Shown: piece by piece, positions 33,336 through 42,625 of the stretch
How positions within the stretch are numbered: the first letter of the stretch is position 1
Layout: the number at the start of each line of letters is the position of its first letter
Assembly (NCBI RefSeq): GCF_002245535.1
Contig: NZ_NKCN01000005.1
Location: 1 to 64,000 of the forward strand
DNA length: 64,000 nt
Source: Mycobacterium lehmannii
GTDB lineage: Bacteria; Actinomycetota; Actinomycetes; Mycobacteriales; Mycobacteriaceae
Direction of reading: 5' to 3'
Made by a program: the position numbers and the translations under genes
Notes under the pieces: model-generated
The model's database searches: none
Told to the model about the DNA's origin: nothing
What the model saw: the letters and a program-made list of their open reading frames with translations, nothing else

Positions 33336-33364
33336 CTTAAGTGAAAACATGGTTTTCATTTAAG
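33336..33364 (+). promoter_or_regulatory. 29-bp palindrome, probable TetR-family operator
   Basis: The left arm is CTTAAGTGAAAAC and the right arm is GTTTTCATTTAAG, with a 3-base centre (ATG). They match at 12 of 13 positions. The length and symmetry fit a TetR-family site, and a TetR gene lies in the operon that starts just downstream. The AT-rich palindrome stands out in GC-rich DNA. Binding by that TetR is inferred. Confidence 0.6.
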
Positions 33365-33388
33365 CTTGCGCGACGGTTGGAGAGACTC

Positions 33389-34612
33389 GTGGGCGACGCG
33401 AACCCGATGGCGTGGCTGCCGTTCTCCGTTGCCCAGGCGGGGCTGACCGGCCCGGGTAGCGACGGGGGTGAGCTGGCCCCGGCATGGGGGCATCTGTTGG
33501 ATCGCTTGAGGACCGCCGGCTCGATCGTCTCGTCCACCGACGTCAACCGAAACAACGTCGACTACGCATCCGGAATGCGCCACTTGTTGGTGCTGTTGGC
33601 CGTCGGCATCGACGAGGCGCTGCGGGCCGAACGTGATCCGGTGTTGGCGGTGACCCGCACAAGCACCGATGACGTGCTGACGTGGGGCATGGAGTGCCCG
33701 GACTGTCTCTACCTGCGAGCCACGCTGCGCAACGGCGAGACATACCGACTGTTCGGAAATCGGGGCACGGCACGGTATGTCGGTCTGCAGACCATGGACG
33801 GGATCGCGTCCACTTCCAATTGCCTGGTCGATGAGCTCGAACCGGACGCCGACGGGAATTTCGAAGTGGTGCTCTCGGCCGATGAACAACCGGGCAATTG
33901 GATGCGACTGGACGGCGACCATCCCACTCTGGTGGTGAGGCACTTCTTCTACGACTGGGAAACGGAGAAGCCCTCCTCGCTAAAGATCGAGCGCATCGGC
34001 GATGAGGTCGAAGCGGGGGACCGGCACGCAGCGACCGGCGTGGCCGTCGCACGCCAGATCCACGCGCTGGGGGACTTCGTCCACGACAACCTCAAATTCT
34101 TTCTCGACTTCAACGCGGGCCCGCCGGCCAACGGGTTCATGCCTCCCATCGACCGCTCCGATATCGGTGCGGCAGCGGAGAACCGCCCCGTCATCGGTCG
34201 CTACGAACTCGATCCCGGCGAGGCATTGATCATGGAGGTCGAACCACCGCGCGGCGTGTACTGGAGTTACTCGCTGGGCAACCCGTGGTGGGAGACCATC
34301 CATTACGGTCGGCATCAGTCCAGCCTCAACGCCCACCAAGCGACGATCGACGCCGACGGGATTCTGCGAGTGGTCGTCAGCCCGCGCGATCCCGGCGTCG
34401 CCAATTGGCTTGACACGGCGGGGCACAGCAACGGGGCGATGATCCTGCGGTGTGTGCGCACGGAGACCGCGCCGACCCCGGATGTACGAGTGGTCAAGTT
34501 CGCCGATGTCCGCTCCGAACTGCCTGCCGACACCGCGACCGTCAGTCCCGAGCAACGTGCGGCCGTCATCGCGGCGCGGCGGCGTGCGGTCCACGAAAGA
34601 TTTTCCGCATGA
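33389..34612 (+). CDS. DUF1214-like protein
   Basis: A 407-residue protein with no signal peptide. Its C-terminal half matches the DUF1214 style (GEALIMEVEPPRGVYWSYSL, then NPWWETIHYG and ILRVVVSPRDPGVANWLDT). Such proteins are often beside sulfotransferases and lipid or steroid genes in mycobacteria; their activity is not known to me. An in-frame GTG at 33341 would put the start inside the palindrome. I prefer GTG 33389, which has GGAGAG four bases before it and begins GDANPMAWLPF. The stop overlaps the sulfotransferase ATG. Confidence 0.75.
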   Translation: MGDANPMAWLPFSVAQAGLTGPGSDGGELAPAWGHLLDRLRTAGSIVSSTDVNRNNVDYASGMRHLLVLLAVGIDEALRAERDPVLAVTRTSTDDVLTWGMECPDCLYLRATLRNGETYRLFGNRGTARYVGLQTMDGIASTSNCLVDELEPDADGNFEVVLSADEQPGNWMRLDGDHPTLVVRHFFYDWETEKPSSLKIERIGDEVEAGDRHAATGVAVARQIHALGDFVHDNLKFFLDFNAGPPANGFMPPIDRSDIGAAAENRPVIGRYELDPGEALIMEVEPPRGVYWSYSLGNPWWETIHYGRHQSSLNAHQATIDADGILRVVVSPRDPGVANWLDTAGHSNGAMILRCVRTETAPTPDVRVVKFADVRSELPADTATVSPEQRAAVIAARRRAVHERFSA

Positions 34613-35754
34613 CCTTCATCGTGGACGAACTCGAGGAAGGCGCCCGGCTGGCCACCGGCCTCGACGACTTCGGTTCGCCCTACTACCGCGAGGGTTTGGA
34701 GCGCACCGTCGACGCACTGAACAATGAAGCAGACCTCAACGAGATGGGAAACGTCATTCAGCATGCGACCATCAGCAACGCACTCATACAACGGTTGCGG
34801 ATCGTCGAAACCTATCGGCAGCATCCCGAGATCGACGACGAGGTCGTCGGTGGCCCGGTGTTCGTCATCGGGTTACCGCGAACCGGAACGACGGCGCTGA
34901 GCCAACTGGTCGCCAGTGATCCGCAGTTTCGCTCGCTGCGGATGTGGGAGTCTCAGGCGTGCACTCCGCCACCGGAAGCGTCGTCTCAGCACGACGATCC
35001 GCGGATCGCCGAGGCGGCCGAGTCGATCGCCATGATGGACAGCATGTTTCCGCGCATGCGGACCATGATGAATTCGGAGCCGGAGGCTCCCACCGAATGC
35101 CAGGACCTGATGGGCATGAGCTTTCGCACGTTCCACTTCGACGGGGTGGTGCGGGTGCCCGGGTACCTCGCCTGGCTGATGCAGTGCGATATGCGCGAGA
35201 CATACGCTTTCCACCGCCAGGTGCTCAAACTCCTGCAGTGGCATTGCCCGCCGACGTTATGGCACCTGAAGACGCCGGTGCACATGTTCTCGCTCGGCGC
35301 TCTTGTCGAGGCGTATCCGGAGGCGAAGTTCTTGTGGTGCCACCGCGATCCGGCGAAGGTACTCGGCTCGGTGTGCAGCTTGATCCGGTACGTCCGCAGT
35401 TGGAGCAGCGATCGCGACGACCCGCATGAACTGGGCGCCGAGCAACTCCAGTGCTGGGTCGAAGCCGTAAGGCGCGCAATGAACTTCCGGAAGCGCTTCG
35501 GAGATGACCGGTTCACCGACGTGTCGTTCGCCGACTTGAACGCCGACCCGATCGGCGCCCTCGAGAACAGTTACGAGCGGCTGGATCTGACATTCACCGA
35601 CGAAGCGCGCAGGCAGGTGCAGGAGTGGGCGGACGGCCACCGTCCCGGCGCGCGCGGCGAGCACACATACGAGCTCGCCGACTACGGTTTGACTCCCGAG
35701 CAGGTGCACGAAGCCTTCGCCGACTACCTCACGAGTTACGACGCCACCGCGTGA
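34609..35754 (+). CDS. Sulfotransferase family protein
   Basis: A 381-residue cytosolic enzyme of the PAPS-dependent sulfotransferase family. The 5'-phosphosulfate loop is FVIGLPRTGTTAL (residues 85-97). The 3'-phosphate-binding segment is KFLWCHRDPAKVLGSVCSL, with Arg and Ser in the usual places. LWHLKTPVHMF precedes it as in other mycobacterial members. The acceptor is unknown; lipids or sterols are the usual suggestion. The ATG overlaps the DUF1214-like gene, and its stop touches the TetR start, so all three are translationally coupled. Confidence 0.88.
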   Translation: MTFIVDELEEGARLATGLDDFGSPYYREGLERTVDALNNEADLNEMGNVIQHATISNALIQRLRIVETYRQHPEIDDEVVGGPVFVIGLPRTGTTALSQLVASDPQFRSLRMWESQACTPPPEASSQHDDPRIAEAAESIAMMDSMFPRMRTMMNSEPEAPTECQDLMGMSFRTFHFDGVVRVPGYLAWLMQCDMRETYAFHRQVLKLLQWHCPPTLWHLKTPVHMFSLGALVEAYPEAKFLWCHRDPAKVLGSVCSLIRYVRSWSSDRDDPHELGAEQLQCWVEAVRRAMNFRKRFGDDRFTDVSFADLNADPIGALENSYERLDLTFTDEARRQVQEWADGHRPGARGEHTYELADYGLTPEQVHEAFADYLTSYDATA

Positions 35755-36386
35755 TGGAAACGGTAGCCCGGCGGAGACGCAAGAAGATGGACCCCGATCC
35801 GGGCGTACGCGACGCTCTGGTCCGCGCGGCCACCGAGATTCTTCGCGAGGAGGGCATCGCATCGGTCAACGTGGCCCGGGTACTCGAGCGAGCCGCGTTG
35901 AGCACACGTGCCTTCTACCGCCATTTCGGTTCCAAAGACGAACTGGTGTCTGCGGTCTTCCTGCAATTGGCGCGCACCGAGATGCGCAGGCTGACGCGGA
36001 ACATGGCCGCGGCGGCCGACCCGGTTGAAGCGGTAGCGGCATGGATCGACGGGCGCCTGGATCTGGCGTTCAATCAGGAGATCCGAACAGACTTGCGGCG
36101 AATGTCGCTCGAGGCGCAGACGCAGATGTCCTCGGCGCCCGAGTTGGTCGGCGATGCCTACCGTGAGATCCTCAAGCCCCTCGTCGAGCAGCTCGAGAAG
36201 GGAAGGGCCGCCAGGCTTTTCCCGGGTATCGATCCGGTGGCCGACGCGTTGTCGATCCACGGCGCGATCTGGGCGAGCGTCGAACGCCAATGGACGACCG
36301 GCGATGGCGATCAGCGCGCGGTGCGCGAACACATCATCCGCTTCTGCATGCGCGGACTCGGCGTAGCAGAACCCACGCGAAGGTGA
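35754..36386 (+). CDS. TetR family transcriptional regulator
   Basis: A 210-residue regulator. The basic start METVARRRRKKMDPDPGVRD leads into the helix-turn-helix (VARVLERAALSTRAFYRHFG, then SKDELVSAVF). The C-terminal ligand domain has no known signature. A GTG at 35751 directly before the ATG would also fit and would overlap the sulfotransferase stop. It is coded within the operon behind the 29-bp palindrome, so it probably represses its own operon there and responds to the substrate or product of the neighbouring enzymes. Confidence 0.9.
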   Translation: METVARRRRKKMDPDPGVRDALVRAATEILREEGIASVNVARVLERAALSTRAFYRHFGSKDELVSAVFLQLARTEMRRLTRNMAAAADPVEAVAAWIDGRLDLAFNQEIRTDLRRMSLEAQTQMSSAPELVGDAYREILKPLVEQLEKGRAARLFPGIDPVADALSIHGAIWASVERQWTTGDGDQRAVREHIIRFCMRGLGVAEPTRR

Positions 36387-36390
36387 ATCG

Positions 36391-37194
36391 ATGGACTTGG
36401 GTCTAGCAGGATCGGCTGCCGTCGTGACGGGCGGCAGCAAGGGTATGGGCCTGGCGATAGCGACGACGCTAGCGCAGGAGGGGGCCCGGGTCGCGGTGAT
36501 GGCCCGGGGCGTCGAAGCCCTCGACGCGGCCACGGCGACGCTTCGCGAGGCGGGTGCGCCCGACGCCGTCGGAATCAGCGTCGACATGGCCGACCCTGAG
36601 TCCATTACCGCCGGCTTCGACACCGTCGCCCAGCGATGGGGGGAGATCAACAGCCTGATTCACACGGTCGGGCCGGGAGACGGATACTTCGAAGATCTCG
36701 ACGATGCACAGTGGGAGCAGGCTTTCACCCTGGGCACGATGGCGGGTGTCCGGGCGATCCGGGCCGCGTTGCCGATGCTGCGGGCCGCGGAGTGGGGCAG
36801 GATCGTGACGCTCTCTGCGCACTCGATACAGCGCCAGAACCCGCGGATCGTCGCGTACACCGCGTCGAAGGCGGCGCTCAGCAGCGTCACCAAGAATCTG
36901 TCGAAAAGCCTTGCCAAGGACGGAATTCTGGTCAACTGCATCTGCCCCGGCACGATCGTGACGGCAAGCTTCACCGAGGCACTCAAGGATATTCTGGCCG
37001 CCGACGGGCTCGACGCCACCGACCCGACCGATGTGATGACCTGGATCGACAACAATTTCCATCAACCGTGCGATCTCGGCCGGGCCGGCCTGCCCGAGGA
37101 GATCGCGTCGATCACCGTCTATCTGGCGTCGAGGCGCAACGGCTACGTCACCGGAGCCACCGTCAATGTGGACGGCGGCTCCGATTTCGTCTGA
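36391..37194 (+). CDS. Short-chain dehydrogenase/reductase
   Basis: A 267-residue NAD(P)-dependent oxidoreductase. The cofactor loop is VVTGGSKGMGLAIA (11-24), and the catalytic residues are Ser142, Tyr156 and Lys160 (TLSAHS, AYTASK). The usual NNAG motif is replaced by HTVG at 91-94. The C-terminus VTGATVNVDGGSDF is the common SDR ending. It follows TetR by four bases and is the last gene of the palindrome-controlled cluster. Oxidation or reduction of a hydroxyl or keto group on the same lipid-like substrate is a reasonable guess. Confidence 0.9.
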   Translation: MDLGLAGSAAVVTGGSKGMGLAIATTLAQEGARVAVMARGVEALDAATATLREAGAPDAVGISVDMADPESITAGFDTVAQRWGEINSLIHTVGPGDGYFEDLDDAQWEQAFTLGTMAGVRAIRAALPMLRAAEWGRIVTLSAHSIQRQNPRIVAYTASKAALSSVTKNLSKSLAKDGILVNCICPGTIVTASFTEALKDILAADGLDATDPTDVMTWIDNNFHQPCDLGRAGLPEEIASITVYLASRRNGYVTGATVNVDGGSDFV

Positions 37195-37206
37195 GCCTCG
37201 CCGCCA

Positions 37207-37578
37207 CTAGAGACCTGCGGAGCGGCGCACCTTGTTGACTGCGCCCCGCACCACCTGCTCCGTCGCGGCGAGCGGCGAGATCACCGACTCACCGAGGCCG
37301 ACGATGCGTTCCACCCGCCCGACGATGCCCTCCATGCGGTCCACGACGGCGTTCAGACGCGGCGCGAGCTGATTGATCTGGTTGATCGTCTCGTTGAACC
37401 GCTCCAAGGTGGCGTCGAGGTTGGCGGTGGAGCTGTTGAGGTCCTCGAGCGTCTCGCTCAGCCCCTCCAGGATGGTGTCGACCTGCTCGACGGTGACGTC
37501 GGCGTTCAGCGCCGCCTGGGCGAGCTTCCTGATGCGTTCGGGTCCGGTGCGCACCGGCTTACCGCCCTTGTCTGCCAT
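37207..37578 (-). CDS. Coiled-coil hypothetical protein
   Basis: A 123-residue protein, almost all helical. Heptad-rich stretches cover residues 25-90 (for example LEGLSETLEDLNSSTANL and ATLERFNETINQINQLAP). The N-terminus ADKGGKPVRTGPERIRKLAQ is basic. No signal peptide or membrane helix is seen. The ATG at 37578 is preferred because a CATAAT hexamer lies seven bases before it (37586-37591), a leaderless layout; an ATG at 37587 is possible. The gene position, between the ppc region and pgl, corresponds to Rv1444c of M. tuberculosis, which I have not been able to compare. Confidence 0.72.
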   Translation of the reverse strand: MADKGGKPVRTGPERIRKLAQAALNADVTVEQVDTILEGLSETLEDLNSSTANLDATLERFNETINQINQLAPRLNAVVDRMEGIVGRVERIVGLGESVISPLAATEQVVRGAVNKVRRSAGL

Positions 37579-37637
37579 GACCGTCATTATGACGGCAGTA
37601 GGGGAACCGCTGGGCGTAACCCGTCGTCTGAACAGAT

Positions 37638-37784
37638 GTGAACCAAGACGAAACCGCGTCCCGGCAGTGCCCCGTGGATCCGCGAATGGTCATGGCCGGA
37701 TCGGATACCAGGACCGCAAGGGCCGACTACGACGCAGGCTTTCGCGACGGTCACGACGATGATCTCTCGGTCCTCTCGGGCTGA
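37638..37784 (+). CDS. Possible small protein (48 aa)
   Basis: An open frame from GTG 37638 to TGA 37784 in the 213-base gap between two minus-strand genes. The product begins MNQDETASRQCPVDPRM and ends ADYDAGFRDGHDDDLSVLSG, an acidic, Asp/Gly-rich tail that looks protein-like. About three quarters of third positions are G or C, near the level of neighbouring genes. No ribosome-binding site or clear -10 was found, so this is weak. Confidence 0.33.
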   Translation: MNQDETASRQCPVDPRMVMAGSDTRTARADYDAGFRDGHDDDLSVLSG

Positions 37785-37791
37785 ACGCTGG

Positions 37792-39228
37792 TCAGAACGG
37801 CGGTGGTTCGTCGTCCCTGGCGAGCCGTTCGGCTAGCAAGAACTGAATGCGGCGGTTGCGCGCGGCGTTGTGCTGACGTTCCAGCGCAATCCGATACGCC
37901 TTGTCCTCTGCGCGGGTCCGCCTGCGGGTTGGCATCTTCGCGCCGCGATGAAGGTCGTCTGGTCCGCTCGGGTGCGATGCCACCGTGATGTCGCCCGTGG
38001 GCCGACCCAGCTGTTCGAAGAACTCGGCACCGCCGGGGGTGGTGGTGTACGTCTGCCCGTTGGGCGCCGTCCATATGACAGTGCCGTCCGCGAATTGTCG
38101 GTCTGACCACCCGTCGGAGCCGCACCAGAAAGTCTTCAGCAGATGGTGAAAGCCGCAGAGCAGCTTCAAGTTCGACGGATGAGTGGGCCCCATTGGGTAC
38201 GGGACCGTATGGTCGATCTGGCACGCGGATGCGGGCACATCGCAGCCGGGAAAGCGGCAGGTCAGGTCGCGCCATCGGATGAAACGAGCCAACGCCGCAG
38301 ACGGCCGGTAGCCCTCCTCGGCGCAGGGTTCGGGTAGCGGAACCGGGCGCACCTGCGCGGTCGCGATCATCTCGCGCAACATCGAGGCGGGCACCGCGCC
38401 GAAGCCTGGCAGGTACCCCGGATTGTCCGACCGGCCCTCGATCGTGGCCTGCTCGGCGATGACATTGATGACGACCTGACTCGTAGGCCCGCCGGGGGAC
38501 CTGTTCTGGCAATCCTCGGCCCCGCAGCCGCACTCGAGCCGCATCTGCCCCGCGCTCATCGCCGTCATCGCGTCCGCACGGCGCTGCGAAACGGTGCGCG
38601 GATCGTCGCGGCATACGGTTGCAGCGATCTCATCGAGTCGCGTGTCGAAAGCCACGCCGTCGGCGAAGGCGAGTTTGGCCCAGACCCCGACCATGCCAGG
38701 ACCGATCGGACCGACCTCGACGTAGCGGTCGTCGTTGGGCGGCTTCGGTTCCCGAACCCCGTCCGGGTCGAACTTCTCCACCCACATATCGATGCGTTCG
38801 TGCAGTTTCGGCCCGGACAGCTTCATCCATTTCGGCGACCATTTCGCGAAGGCCGCATCGAGCCGGGCGAGGCGATCGTCGTCCTTGACGTTGGAGCTGC
38901 GGTTGACCAGCGCGGTCATCATCCGAAAGTCGATCTGCCCACGCGCGAAGACCTCGGCGACCTTGGGCAAGCGCTCGTGCAGGTCGATGGCGTAGTGCAG
39001 GCGACTGGCGGCTCGCCCGCGGCTGATGTTGAGCGCCGCCGCGACCTCGGCGACCACATTGGCGTGGCCGTCGATCGCCCAATTCGCTCGTTCGTCGTCG
39101 TCCTCGGGGGCGCGGCGGGCGTAGAGCTCACCGATCGCCATGAGTTCACGGCCGCTGGCCGCGCTCTGCTCGCGCGAAGACGCGGTGATGGACTCAACCA
39201 CCGCCGCGTCGTCGAGTGCTTCGAACAT
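37792..39228 (-). CDS. DUF222/HNH endonuclease-domain protein (13E12 repeat family)
   Basis: A 478-residue member of the large mycobacterial 13E12 family. Residues 1-300 are the helical DUF222 region (ALNISRGRAASRLHYAIDL, FARGQIDFRMMTALVNRS, SQRRADAMTAMSAG). Residues about 315-370 are an HNH nuclease: RDLTCRFPGCDVPASACQID, then HTVPYPMGPTHPSNLKLLC with GFHH. The tail is basic. Members occur in many copies and have no settled function; they are not intein or intron nucleases here because no host element surrounds it. The ATG at 39228 has TAGTAT seven bases before it. Confidence 0.9.
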   Translation of the reverse strand: MFEALDDAAVVESITASSREQSAASGRELMAIGELYARRAPEDDDERANWAIDGHANVVAEVAAALNISRGRAASRLHYAIDLHERLPKVAEVFARGQIDFRMMTALVNRSSNVKDDDRLARLDAAFAKWSPKWMKLSGPKLHERIDMWVEKFDPDGVREPKPPNDDRYVEVGPIGPGMVGVWAKLAFADGVAFDTRLDEIAATVCRDDPRTVSQRRADAMTAMSAGQMRLECGCGAEDCQNRSPGGPTSQVVINVIAEQATIEGRSDNPGYLPGFGAVPASMLREMIATAQVRPVPLPEPCAEEGYRPSAALARFIRWRDLTCRFPGCDVPASACQIDHTVPYPMGPTHPSNLKLLCGFHHLLKTFWCGSDGWSDRQFADGTVIWTAPNGQTYTTTPGGAEFFEQLGRPTGDITVASHPSGPDDLHRGAKMPTRRRTRAEDKAYRIALERQHNAARNRRIQFLLAERLARDDEPPPF

Positions 39229-39235
39229 GTGTGCG

Positions 39236-39241
39236 ATACTA
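39236..39241 (-). promoter_or_regulatory. -10 element for leaderless HNH gene
   Basis: TAGTAT on the minus strand, seven bases before the ATG of the DUF222/HNH gene. The rest of the 193-base gap up to pgl shows no feature I can support. Confidence 0.45.
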
Positions 39242-39421
39242 CTCGCGACCACCGACAGGTCGCGCGTCCGCTCCTTCGATGACGCACGTCCGTTCCATCG
39301 GGGGGAATGCACCTCGTTACCGGAACGAAGGCGGGCCGTGAGAACTTTCGTCCGACGGCACACCGCCTCGATCAGTTGGTCAACAGGATCAGCGGAGGTA
39401 GATACAGCTCCATCGCCTCAA

Positions 39422-40162
39422 TCAGCCAAGCTTGCTCGCCGCGGCCTCGTCGAGCAGCCACACGGTCGCCTCACGGCCCACCGCGCCCGCCGCGGGCACG
39501 TCGTCGGCGTCAGCGCCGCCGATCGCCGCCGCGACCGCGTCGGCCTTCCCCTCGCCGGAGACCACCAGCCACACCTCCCGCGACCGGCGAACCGCGGGCA
39601 GCGTCAACGTGATTCGCCGCGGCGGCGGCTTGGGGGAGTCCTCGACACCGACCACCAGGCGCTCGGTCTCACGCACCGCGAGGGTACGGGGGAACAGCGA
39701 GTTGATATGGCCCTCGCCGCCCATTCCGAGAAGATGTACGTCGAAGTCCGGGGCGGGCTCGCCGCTCTGGGCGTTGGCGGCCAGCACCTGCTCGTATGCG
39801 GCCGCGGCAGCGTCGAGGTCGTCGCCGAACTCCGCACCGCTGGCGGCCATCGGGTGCACGTTGCCGGCCGGGATGCTCACACGATCCAACAGCGCCTCAC
39901 GGGCCTGCTTGTAGTTGCGCTCGTCATCGTCTGCCGGCACGAAGCGATCGTCACCCCAGTAGAGATGCACCTTCGCCCAGTCGATCTCGGTGCCCTTCTC
40001 CGCCACGCGCTTGAGCAGCTTGGTACCGGTGCCCCCGCCCGTCAGCACAATGTGCGCTGAGCCCCGCTTGTCGAGGGCCGCGATGATGGCTGCGACAAGC
40101 CGATCACCTGCGGCCGCCACCAGTGTCGCGGTGTCGGGATGACGCTCGATGGTCGCGGTCAT
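39422..40162 (-). CDS. pgl: 6-phosphogluconolactonase
   Basis: Hydrolyses 6-phosphogluconolactone in the oxidative pentose phosphate pathway. The 246-residue protein has the family motifs [40 protein letters not shown] and [15 protein letters not shown]. Also named devB in mycobacteria. It is the last gene of the minus-strand operon tkt-tal-zwf-opcA-pgl, and its ATG overlaps the opcA stop. Confidence 0.96.
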   Translation of the reverse strand: MTATIERHPDTATLVAAAGDRLVAAIIAALDKRGSAHIVLTGGGTGTKLLKRVAEKGTEIDWAKVHLYWGDDRFVPADDDERNYKQAREALLDRVSIPAGNVHPMAASGAEFGDDLDAAAAAYEQVLAANAQSGEPAPDFDVHLLGMGGEGHINSLFPRTLAVRETERLVVGVEDSPKPPPRRITLTLPAVRRSREVWLVVSGEGKADAVAAAIGGADADDVPAAGAVGREATVWLLDEAAASKLG

Positions 40163-41070
40163 GCGTATTGCACCTTATCGATTCCCTGCAGGGCTTCGTG
40201 GTAGATCTCATCGGGGTCGAGCCTGCGCAAATCCTCGGCCAGGCACTCTCTGGTTTCCCTGCGCGCTAACGGGATTCGCGCCTCGGGCCGGTTGGTTCGG
40301 CTCAGTGTCGCGGTGACGCCGGTCTGCGGCCGACGCAGAGTGATCGTCTCACCGTCGCGCAGCAGCTCTACTTTCAGCTCGCCCACCTCGCGATGCACCG
40401 GACCGTCGATTCGAGCGGCGAGCCAACCCGCGAGCACATCGAGCGACGGCTCGTCCCGTAGACCCGACACCACCGCAGAAGCGATCGGCGCGTGCGGTTC
40501 CTGGTCGACGGCCGCGGCCAGCAGGGCCCGCCAGTACGTGATCCGCGCCCAGCAGAGGTCGGTATCCCCGGCGGTATAGCCGGCCAGTCGGCCTTTGATC
40601 GCGGACAACGGATCGGAGCACTGCGTCGCGTTGGTGATCCGCCGAATCGCCAATCGCCCCAACGGATCCTTGGCGGGTACCGCAGGCCCGCCAGCCGGCC
40701 ACCACGCCACCACCGGCGTATCCGGCAACAGGAAGGGCAGCACCACGGCGCTCGCGTGGTCGGCGAGTTCGCCGTGCAGGCGCAACCCGACGATCTCCCC
40801 GGCGCCGGCGTCCCCGCCGACGCGTAGTTGCGCGTCCAACCGCGCGTCGCCGGCGTTGCGGTCCCCGGGCACCACGATGATCACCCGGCAGGGGTGCTCG
40901 CGGCTGGCGAAGTTGGCGGCTTCGATGGATTCTTCGAGCAGCTCGTCGGAGTCGAGCGAGACCACAAGGGTGAGCACTCGGCTCAACGTGATCGCGCCGC
41001 CCTCCTCGCGCAGATCGGTGATCTTCTTGTTGATGTCGTTGGTGTTCGTGTCCGGCAGGTCGACAATCAT
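40159..41070 (-). CDS. opcA: Glucose-6-phosphate dehydrogenase assembly protein OpcA
   Basis: A 303-residue protein found only with actinobacterial and cyanobacterial zwf. It begins [17 protein letters not shown] and has [37 protein letters not shown] and a C-terminal [19 protein letters not shown] stretch. OpcA is thought to help assemble or activate glucose-6-phosphate dehydrogenase. It lies 28 bases after zwf and overlaps pgl by four bases. Confidence 0.95.
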   Translation of the reverse strand: MIVDLPDTNTNDINKKITDLREEGGAITLSRVLTLVVSLDSDELLEESIEAANFASREHPCRVIIVVPGDRNAGDARLDAQLRVGGDAGAGEIVGLRLHGELADHASAVVLPFLLPDTPVVAWWPAGGPAVPAKDPLGRLAIRRITNATQCSDPLSAIKGRLAGYTAGDTDLCWARITYWRALLAAAVDQEPHAPIASAVVSGLRDEPSLDVLAGWLAARIDGPVHREVGELKVELLRDGETITLRRPQTGVTATLSRTNRPEARIPLARRETRECLAEDLRRLDPDEIYHEALQGIDKVQYA

Positions 41071-41098
41071 TGCTGTCGGCTCCTCGCGCTAGAGCTCG

Positions 41099-42625
41099 TC
41101 ACGGCCGCCTCCATTCCCGGCCCATGCGATGCAACATCTCGTCGGCGGAGGCTGGGCCCCAGGTTCCCGATTCGTAGGCCTCGGGCTTACCGTGCGCGGC
41201 CCAGTAGTCCAGCACCGGATCGAGGATCTCCCAGGACAATTCGACCTCCCGGTTCACCGGGAACAGCGACGGTTCACCGAGCAGCACGTCGAGGATCAGC
41301 CGCTCATAGGCTTCGGGGGAGTCCTCGGCGAACGCCGACCCGTAGGAGAAGTCCATATTGACGTCGCGGACCTCCATGGCGCTGCCGGGCACCTTGGAGC
41401 CGAAGCGGGTCGTGATGCCCTCGTCGGGCTGCACCCTGATCACCAAGGCGTTCTGGCCGAGTTCCTCGGTCATGGTCTTGTCGAAGGGCAGGTGCGGCGC
41501 CCGCTTGAAGATCAGCGCGATCTCGGTGACCCTGCGCCCCAATCGTTTTCCGGTGCGCAGGAAGAACGGCACACCGGCCCACCGCCGGGTGTCGACCTCG
41601 AGCGCGATGGCCGCGTAGGTCTCGGTTTTCGAATCCTTCGAGAAGCCTTCCTCTTCGAGCAGGCCCACCACTTTCTCGCTACCCTGCCAACCCGACGCGT
41701 ACTGCCCGCGCGCGGTGGTCTCGTTCAGCGGCTGCATCGGCCGCGTGGCCGAGAACACCTTGATCTTCTCGATCTGCAGTTCCTTCGGACCGAAGCTGAC
41801 CGGCTCCTCCATCGCGGTCAGGGCCAGCAGTTGCAGAAGGTGGTTCTGGATGACGTCGCGCGCGGCGCCGACCCCGTCGTAGTACCCTCCGCGTCCGCCC
41901 AGCCCGATGTCTTCGGCCATCGTGATCTGCACGCTGTCGACGTAGTTGTTGTTCCAGATCGGCTCGTACAGTTCGTTGGCGAACCGCAGCGCGAGGATGT
42001 TCTGCACCGTCTCCTTTCCGAGGTAGTGGTCGATGCGGAACACCGACTCCTCGGGGAACACGCTGTTGACGACCTCGTTGAGTTCCTGCGCACTCTGCAG
42101 GTCGTGACCGAACGGCTTCTCGATCACCACCCGGCTCCAGCGACCCTCCTGCGGATTGGCCAGCCCGGACTTCTGCAGCTGCTCACACACCTGCTGGAAC
42201 GCATTCGGCGGAATGGACAGGTAGAAAACGTGATTGCCACCCGTTCCCCGTTCCGCATCGAGTTTTTCGAGCGTCTCGGCAAGCCGGCCGAATGCCGCAT
42301 CGTCGTCAAAGGTGCCCTGGACGAACCGGAATCCTTCGGACAGGCGGTCCCACACCTCCTGACGGAACGGCGTGCGGGCGTGCTTTTTGACCGCCTCGTA
42401 GACCACTTGACCGAAATCCTCGTCGGCCCAGTCTCTTCGGGCGAATCCGATCAGCGAAAAGGACGGGGGCAGCAGGCCGCGGTTGGCCAAGTCGTAGATC
42501 GCAGGCATCAACTTCTTGCGCGACAGGTCACCGGTGACGCCGAAGATGACGATCCCGCAGGGCCCCGCGATCCGGGGCATCCGCTTGTCGCGCTTGTCGC
42601 GAAGCGGATTCACCCAGTCCGTCAT
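41099..42625 (-). CDS. zwf: Glucose-6-phosphate 1-dehydrogenase
   Basis: First enzyme of the oxidative pentose phosphate pathway, producing NADPH. The 508-residue protein has the coenzyme loop [16 protein letters not shown] (about 26-41), the active-site segment [13 protein letters not shown] and [15 protein letters not shown]. The ATG at 42625 overlaps the tal stop; the N-terminal [15 protein letters not shown] is the usual mycobacterial start, so the longer open frame upstream is a shadow of tal. Confidence 0.96.
   Translation of the reverse strand: MTDWVNPLRDKRDKRMPRIAGPCGIVIFGVTGDLSRKKLMPAIYDLANRGLLPPSFSLIGFARRDWADEDFGQVVYEAVKKHARTPFRQEVWDRLSEGFRFVQGTFDDDAAFGRLAETLEKLDAERGTGGNHVFYLSIPPNAFQQVCEQLQKSGLANPQEGRWSRVVIEKPFGHDLQSAQELNEVVNSVFPEESVFRIDHYLGKETVQNILALRFANELYEPIWNNNYVDSVQITMAEDIGLGGRGGYYDGVGAARDVIQNHLLQLLALTAMEEPVSFGPKELQIEKIKVFSATRPMQPLNETTARGQYASGWQGSEKVVGLLEEEGFSKDSKTETYAAIALEVDTRRWAGVPFFLRTGKRLGRRVTEIALIFKRAPHLPFDKTMTEELGQNALVIRVQPDEGITTRFGSKVPGSAMEVRDVNMDFSYGSAFAEDSPEAYERLILDVLLGEPSLFPVNREVELSWEILDPVLDYWAAHGKPEAYESGTWGPASADEMLHRMGREWRRP

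Noticed and set aside
37792..39228. HNH protein as a mobile homing endonuclease
   Set aside because: No intron, intein or repeat borders are seen; DUF222/HNH proteins are common chromosomal genes in mycobacteria.
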